Assembly: GCA_041595255.1 (NCBI GenBank)
Contig: JBFHKR010000089.1
Coordinates: forward strand, 1 to 10,499
DNA length: 10,499 bases
Direction: 5' to 3'
Source of the DNA: PGYR01 sp041595255
GTDB lineage: Bacteria; Bacteroidota; Ignavibacteria; Kapaibacteriales; UBA2268
The notes under the pieces were generated by a model that saw only the letters and a list, made by a program, of their open reading frames with translations, ran no database searches and was not told where the DNA came from. Positions 8,331-10,499 of the stretch are shown here, piece by piece (within the stretch, counting starts at the first letter, position 1; every line of letters starts with the position of its first letter). Made by a program: the position numbers and the translations under genes.

Positions 8331-8361
8331 TTGATTGAAATTATAATATTAATTAAGTTTG
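8331..8361 (+). promoter_or_regulatory. Bacteroidota-type promoter of secG
   Basis: TTG at 8331-8333 and TAAGTTTG at 8354-8361 match the -33 (TTG/TTTG) and -7 (TAnnTTTG) elements with a 20-base spacer, within the usual range for Bacteroidota. Transcription would start near 8367, about 25 bases before the secG ATG. Confidence 0.6.
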
Positions 8362-8392
8362 AAGTTCTGAATAAAAAATGGAATAGAAAAAC

Positions 8393-8719
8393 ATGTTAAC
8401 TTTTTTGATAATAATAGCTATATTCATATCTATACTACTAACATTTGTAGTCTTATTACAACCTGGTAAAGGTGATATGATATCTGGTATGGCTGGTCTT
8501 GGTGGGCAATTCAATTCAGTTTTGGGCTCTAGAAGAGCTGCTGATTTTTTGACTAAATTAACAGTTGGTCTTGCTTTTGCACTTATGGCTTTATCATTAA
8601 TCACTAATTTATTCTTCGTTGGCAGTAGTAATACTGTAGAAGAAGGTAAAGCTGCTACGGAAGGTATAAAAATAGAAAGACCTTTGACTCCTCCGAGCAA
8701 TATGCCTCCTCCACAATAG
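8393..8719 (+). CDS. secG: SecG, protein-export translocon subunit
   Basis: A 108-residue inner-membrane protein matching SecG, the small subunit of the SecYEG channel that assists SecA-driven export. Membrane segment 1 covers about residues 2-22 and ends in the family signature VVLLQPGKGD. The cytoplasmic loop has GMAGLGGQFNSVLGSRRAADFLTK, the usual glycine-rich stretch followed by the FLTKLT entry into membrane segment 2 (about 55-74). A polar, proline-rich tail of about 30 residues ends in PPSNMPPPQ. An ATG at 8378 is in frame but is followed two codons later by a stop, so 8393 is the start; no good Shine-Dalgarno site precedes it. The gene appears to be a single-gene transcript, with its own promoter and a terminator about 24 bases after the stop. 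It supports export of the secreted proteins in this window through the general pathway. Confidence 0.95.
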   Translation: MLTFLIIIAIFISILLTFVVLLQPGKGDMISGMAGLGGQFNSVLGSRRAADFLTKLTVGLAFALMALSLITNLFFVGSSNTVEEGKAATEGIKIERPLTPPSNMPPPQ

Positions 8720-8742
8720 AAAGTAAAAATATAAAAATTCTT

Positions 8743-8778
8743 AAGCCCATTACTCTTTTAGATTAATGGGCTTTTTTT
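8743..8778 (+). terminator. intrinsic terminator of secG
   Basis: AAGCCCATTA (8743-8752) and TAATGGGCTT (8764-8773) form a perfect 10-bp stem around an 11-base loop. The 3' arm runs into seven T residues (8772-8778). Confidence 0.93.
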
Positions 8779-8830
8779 GTCTAAGAATTATATTTCGAAG
8801 TAGCAAATATCACCTTTTTGTTTGAATCAC

Positions 8831-8852
8831 GGATTTATGGATTGCGCGGATT
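8831..8852 (+). repeat. degenerate tandem GGATT repeat
   Basis: GGATT occurs at 8831, 8839 and 8848, spaced 8 and 9 bases apart, within TCACGGATT-TATGGATT-GCGCGGATT. Short runs of this kind are common between genes in many environmental bacterial genomes; no function is known to me. Confidence 0.45.
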
Positions 8853-8859
8853 GTAGAAA

Positions 8860-8892
8860 CGTATTGTTTTCACTGAGCGGCATCAAGGTGAA
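8860..8892 (+). repeat. dispersed palindromic repeat, uninterrupted copy
   Basis: The first 19 bases, CGTATTGTTTTCACTGAGC (8860-8878), occur again exactly at 9086-9104 beside the insertion sequence. Here the repeat continues uninterrupted to give TTCAC (8869-8873) paired with GTGAA (8888-8892). It is useful as the intact relative of the copy split by the insertion sequence. Confidence 0.65.
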
Positions 8893-8928
8893 TGCGTCTC
8901 AAATTCCTCCGAACCCCTTTGTAATCAG

Positions 8929-8954
8929 GTCATACTGAGCGGAGCGAAGTATAC
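8929..8954 (+). repeat. small palindromic intergenic repeat
   Basis: GTCATACTGAGCGGAGCGAAGTATAC has inverted arms ATACT (8932-8936) and AGTAT (8948-8952). It belongs to the family of ACTGAGCGGAGCGAAGT-like intergenic repeats. It contains TACTGAGC, identical to the putative right target guide of the adjacent bridge RNA (plus-strand 10237-10244, reversed). Confidence 0.55.
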
Positions 8955-8997
8955 AGAAGAACTACAGAGCAGTTCAATATTGGTAGGTAATGACCCC

Positions 8998-9071
8998 GTC
9001 ACCCTGAGGGTAGCTAAGGGTCTCCTTTTTTATGCAGACTCTTCACTACACTTCGTTTCATTCAGAATGAC
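8998..9071. repeat. inverted pair of GTCAYYCTGA-type intergenic repeats
   Basis: GTCACCCTGAG ... GGGTCTCC (8998-9025) and, reversed, AGACTCTTC ... TTCAGAATGAC (9036-9071) are two diverged copies of one repeat facing each other across about 10 bases. They can form a long imperfect hairpin. This family (GTCATTCTGA ... GAAGAGTCT) is a frequent dispersed intergenic repeat in Bacteroidota-like and other environmental genomes, by recollection only. Confidence 0.55.
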
Positions 9072-9085
9072 AAGTTTCGTTGAGG

Positions 9086-9104
9086 CGTATTGTTTTCACT
9101 GAGC
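9086..9104 (+). repeat. left half of the palindromic repeat split by the insertion sequence
   Basis: An exact 19-bp match to 8860-8878. After CACTGAGC it is interrupted; the rest of a palindromic repeat (CTGTCGAAGTGAAA) resumes at 10362 beyond the insertion sequence. TTTCACT (9094-9100) and AGTGAAA (10369-10375) are perfect inverted arms once the element is removed. Confidence 0.7.
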
Positions 9105-9126
9105 ATTCTAAGATAAAACCAAATAT

Positions 9127-10107
9127 TTAATTAAATAATTTCACATATTGTCCCTCTCTTTTAGCAACAGCAAATACGCGAAGTACTAATTTATTAGCTA
9201 CAGCATTTAGAACAGTAAGTTTATGTTTACCATCACCAACTTTTCTTTTGTAGTATGCTTTAAGCTGAGGGTCATGTTGTATCGCACTTCCAGCTGCTTG
9301 AAACAATATTGATTTAAGGGATTTATCTCTTAAGAAATGTGTCTTGGTTCTACCATTTACACTAGTCCCTGATTGATACTTGAATGGTGCCAAACCACAA
9401 TGACAACTAAATTTACGTGGGTTTGTAAACTTGGTAAAGTTTTCTGTTTCTGTAATTATCTTTACTGATGTTATAGGTCCCACACCAATTACTGTATTGA
9501 TATTTGTATAAGTACTTTTAAGTTCTTCAGTACTGCTTATTACCTCCAATATTTGAGCTTCAAAAAAATCAATAGACTTTGCCAAAGTTTTTAATTGCTT
9601 CTTCTCTTGAGCAATAATATCTTTTACGTTTATAGTCTTGTTTAATATCTCATTTGCCTTAATGCTATTTTTAATCTGTACAGACATTTTAACAGCAAGT
9701 TGTCTTGCTGTAATTAGTGCTTTTAACTTACAAAGCTCGTTGCTAGGTAGTTTATAAGGAACTAAACGATGCTTGTTCGTAATCGTATAGGATGCTATTC
9801 TATATGCATCTATGGCGTCTGTCTTACCCCTTTGGATACCTATAGATTTCTTTAGATCGAATGGATTAACCAAGTAATAACAAGCGCTCTTATCATTTAA
9901 GATAGAAACTAATAAAGCTCCATAATGGCCTGTATGTTCCATTGAGAATTCAATAGTATTTATGCCCAAAGATTTTAACCATTTAATAATGGCTGTCTTT
10001 GTGTTTCTAATAACACCAAACGATGTTTTTTTGTGAGTATCGACATCAACACAGCAGAAGTCTAAAGTGTCTTTAGAAATATCAATACCAATTATATATT
10101 TTTTCAT
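9127..10107 (-). CDS. IS110-family transposase (DEDD recombinase with C-terminal serine)
   Basis: A 326-residue IS110-family transposase. The N-terminal RuvC-like DEDD domain shows D9 (IIGIDISK), E57 (FSMEHTGHYG), and D97/D100 (GKTDAIDAYR). A helical middle part (about 120-200) precedes the C-terminal Tnp_20 domain: NTVIGVGPITS (near 204), FSCHCGLAPF (233-242), and QSGTSVNGRTKT (245-256), where S246 or S249 would be the nucleophilic serine, then LKSILFQAA. Length is normal for the family and nothing is broken. The protein joins DNA at the CT core under guidance of a bridge RNA, as shown for IS621. I start at the ATG at 10107, which gives the family-typical MKKYIIGIDIS; an in-frame TTG at 10143 would add 12 atypical residues and reach close to the bridge RNA. 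No Shine-Dalgarno site is seen. Confidence 0.93.
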   Translation of the reverse strand: MKKYIIGIDISKDTLDFCCVDVDTHKKTSFGVIRNTKTAIIKWLKSLGINTIEFSMEHTGHYGALLVSILNDKSACYYLVNPFDLKKSIGIQRGKTDAIDAYRIASYTITNKHRLVPYKLPSNELCKLKALITARQLAVKMSVQIKNSIKANEILNKTINVKDIIAQEKKQLKTLAKSIDFFEAQILEVISSTEELKSTYTNINTVIGVGPITSVKIITETENFTKFTNPRKFSCHCGLAPFKYQSGTSVNGRTKTHFLRDKSLKSILFQAAGSAIQHDPQLKAYYKRKVGDGKHKLTVLNAVANKLVLRVFAVAKREGQYVKLFN

Positions 10108-10151
10108 AACTTTGAGTATTGCGATTAAACAACTCTGTAACAACCAAATAA

Positions 10152-10216
10152 AGGTTTGTGTGCTAACGCTATTAATAAGCCTTCAAGCTTAACATTCTAA
10201 ATGGTACTAAAAACCT
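10152..10216 (-). other. donor-binding loop of the bridge RNA
   Basis: Left donor guide: minus-strand TTAGAATGTT (plus 10191-10200), against TTAGAATGCT at the IS right end plus core; the single difference gives a U-G wobble, so 10 positions pair. Hairpin: TAAGC-TTGAAG-GCTTA (10176-10191). Right donor guide: TTAATAGC (plus 10168-10175), pairing with GCTATTAG at the left end (minus strand of 10354-10361), seven Watson-Crick pairs and one G-U. The T at 10191 is counted both as guide and as hairpin base. Confidence 0.75.
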
Positions 10217-10293
10217 AAGAGGAGTAAAGGACTGATGCTCAGTATAAACCCTACAGTTTAGAAGTCGAAATTGTTCACCTAAACTCCTCTTGG
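10214..10293 (-). other. target-binding loop of the bridge RNA
   Basis: By analogy with the donor loop, the hairpin is TAAAC-TGTAGG-GTTTA (plus 10245-10260). The right target guide is TACTGAGC (plus 10237-10244). It pairs with GCTCAGTG of the occupied target (minus strand of 9097-9104), seven Watson-Crick pairs and one G-U. The left target guide would be TTTCGACTTCT (10260-10270). Its TTCGAC also occurs in the target flank (10364-10369, reversed), but not in the expected register relative to the core. Rival pairings exist: ACTGA/TCAGT (10231-10243) and GTTTAG/CTAAAC (10256-10284). Confidence 0.65.
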
Positions 10294-10325
10294 TTGTTCA
10301 GATATTTAACCTGATTAATGATTTA

Positions 10326-10333
10326 CAAATCTA
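10326..10333 (-). promoter_or_regulatory. -7 box for the bridge RNA/transposase transcript
   Basis: TAGATTTG on the minus strand matches TAnnTTTG exactly and would start transcription near 10319, just before the first stem of the putative bridge RNA. No TTTG sits at the matching -33 distance inside the element. A perfect 14-bp palindrome ATTATTATAATAAT (10334-10347), containing TATAAT, lies immediately upstream. Confidence 0.4.
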
Positions 10334-10358
10334 ATTATTATAATAATGCTAATCTAAT

Positions 10359-10378
10359 AGCCTGTCGAAGTGAAATTG
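10359..10378 (+). repeat. right half of the palindromic repeat split by the insertion sequence
   Basis: AG-CCTGTCGAAGTGAAATT continues the repeat broken at 9104. CCTGTCGAAGTG is half of a palindrome that I recall as very common between genes in Bacteroidota-type genomes (CACTGAGCCTGTCGAAGTG). Confidence 0.65.
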
Positions 10379-10382
10379 AGTT

Positions 10383-10439
10383 GTAAGTACGTTTCGATAG
10401 CTGCTGAGCCAATTGGAAGTTTAAGCTCAACGTGCTTAC
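10383..10439. repeat. 11-bp imperfect inverted repeat beyond the insertion sequence
   Basis: GTAAGTACGTT (10383-10393) and AACGTGCTTAC (10429-10439) pair along 11 bases with one T-G. Inside are TGAGC (10405-10409) and GCTCA (10425-10429), and the palindrome CCAATTGG (10409-10416). A second hairpin CTTACT/AGTAAG lies at 10462-10481. No gene is recognisable between 10362 and the window end. Identity unknown: a further repeat, a terminator without a T-run, or part of another element. Confidence 0.4.
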
Positions 10440-10499
10440 TATATCAGACTGTCTCTAGCGTCTTACTACCAATAAAGTAAGTCTTCATCTTGCCCTTAC

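Larger units (their letters stand above)
10150..10319 (-). ncRNA. putative IS110 bridge RNA
   Basis: The non-coding leader upstream of the transposase folds, on the minus strand, in the order known for IS621-type bridge RNAs. First is a 5' stem-loop (TCAG/CTGA arms at plus 10311-10314 and 10298-10301). Next is a two-guide loop closed by CC-AAGAGGAGT paired with ACTCCTCTT-A-GG (10283-10293 with 10214-10225). Last is a second two-guide loop closed by AGGTTT/AAACCT (10211-10216 with 10152-10157). Each loop holds a 5-bp hairpin with a 6-base loop between its left and right guides. The 5' end is inferred from a -7 box at 10326-10333; the 3' end is approximate. Three of the four guides fit the observed IS ends and target. 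RNA expression is not shown by sequence alone. Confidence 0.75.
9104..10358 (-). mobile_element. complete IS110-family insertion sequence with readable ends
   Basis: This 1255-bp element lies on the minus strand. From left end (plus 10358) to right end (plus 9104) it has a long non-coding leader, the transposase, and only about 23 bases after the stop codon, as in IS110-group elements. There are no terminal inverted repeats. The ends are placed where the dispersed repeat is interrupted: CACTG-AG on one side (9097-9103) and AG-CCTGTCGAAGTG on the other (10359-10372). The shared plus-strand AG is CT on the IS strand, the same core dinucleotide as IS621. Independent support comes from the leader RNA. 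Its donor loop repeats CATTCTAA of the right end (9104-9111 and 10193-10200) and contains the inverse of TAATAGC at the left end (10355-10361 against 10168-10174). No frameshift or truncation is visible, so it may be active. Confidence 0.85.

Noticed and set aside
8378..8386. Upstream in-frame ATG for secG
   Set aside because: It is followed by GAA and a TAG stop.
8353..8700. 115-codon reading frame opposite secG
   Set aside because: It lies entirely antisense to a clearly recognisable secG and has no family-like features.
8780..9104. CRISPR array
   Set aside because: The repeats are of different families, partly inverted, and not spaced regularly.
10108..10143. N-terminal extension of the transposase from the TTG at 10143
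   Set aside because: The 12 added residues are not typical of IS110 transposases, whereas the ATG at 10107 gives the standard MKKYIIGIDIS beginning.
10449..10497. Possible end of a gene entering from the right on the minus strand (about 17 codons, KGKMKTYFIGSKTLETV)
   Set aside because: Too short to identify; the text overlaps a hairpin and may be non-coding.

Overview
The window looks like a chromosomal segment of a low-GC member of the Bacteroidota/Chlorobiota group (FCB bacteria). The evidence is a type IX secretion (T9SS) C-terminal sorting domain, a GEVED-domain secreted protein, several matches to the Bacteroidota-type -7 promoter box TAnnTTTG, and mostly Shine-Dalgarno-less starts. 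The gene style could fit uncultured lineages such as Kapabacteria or Ignavibacteria, but the sequence does not settle this.

Layout: (1) positions 1-1018, minus strand, the N-terminal part of a secreted GEVED-domain protein that runs off the left edge. (2) 1019-1373 is non-coding, followed by a strong terminator (1374-1406). (3) 1436-5680, minus, a 1414-residue secreted surface protein: beta-helix-like region, CARDB-like region, an unassigned alpha/beta region, an FN3-like domain and a T9SS sorting domain. (4) 5681-5856 is a divergent intergenic region holding a 9-bp inverted repeat. (5) 5857-6915, plus, a short aspartokinase-like protein whose substrate motif is altered. It overlaps by 17 bp, convergently, with (6) 6899-8263, minus, an LptF/LptG-family permease. 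(7) 8393-8719, plus, secG, with a good promoter and terminator. (8) 8780-9104 is a gene-free stretch packed with dispersed intergenic repeats. (9) 9104-10358 is a complete IS110-family insertion sequence on the minus strand. (10) 10359-10499 holds the other half of the interrupted target repeat and further inverted repeats.

Genes 1 and 2 are probably both exported through Sec and then T9SS, and share similar signal peptides, ribosome binding sites and an upstream motif. LptF/G (lipopolysaccharide export) and SecG (Sec translocon) are envelope housekeeping genes.

The most interesting element is the IS110 copy. Its non-coding leader folds into what looks like a bridge RNA with two internal guide loops. 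The putative donor-binding loop matches both IS ends, and the right target guide matches the flanking repeat that the IS split. The ends, the CT core, the target and the RNA can therefore be read from this one sequence and they agree with each other, except that the left target guide is out of register with this site.
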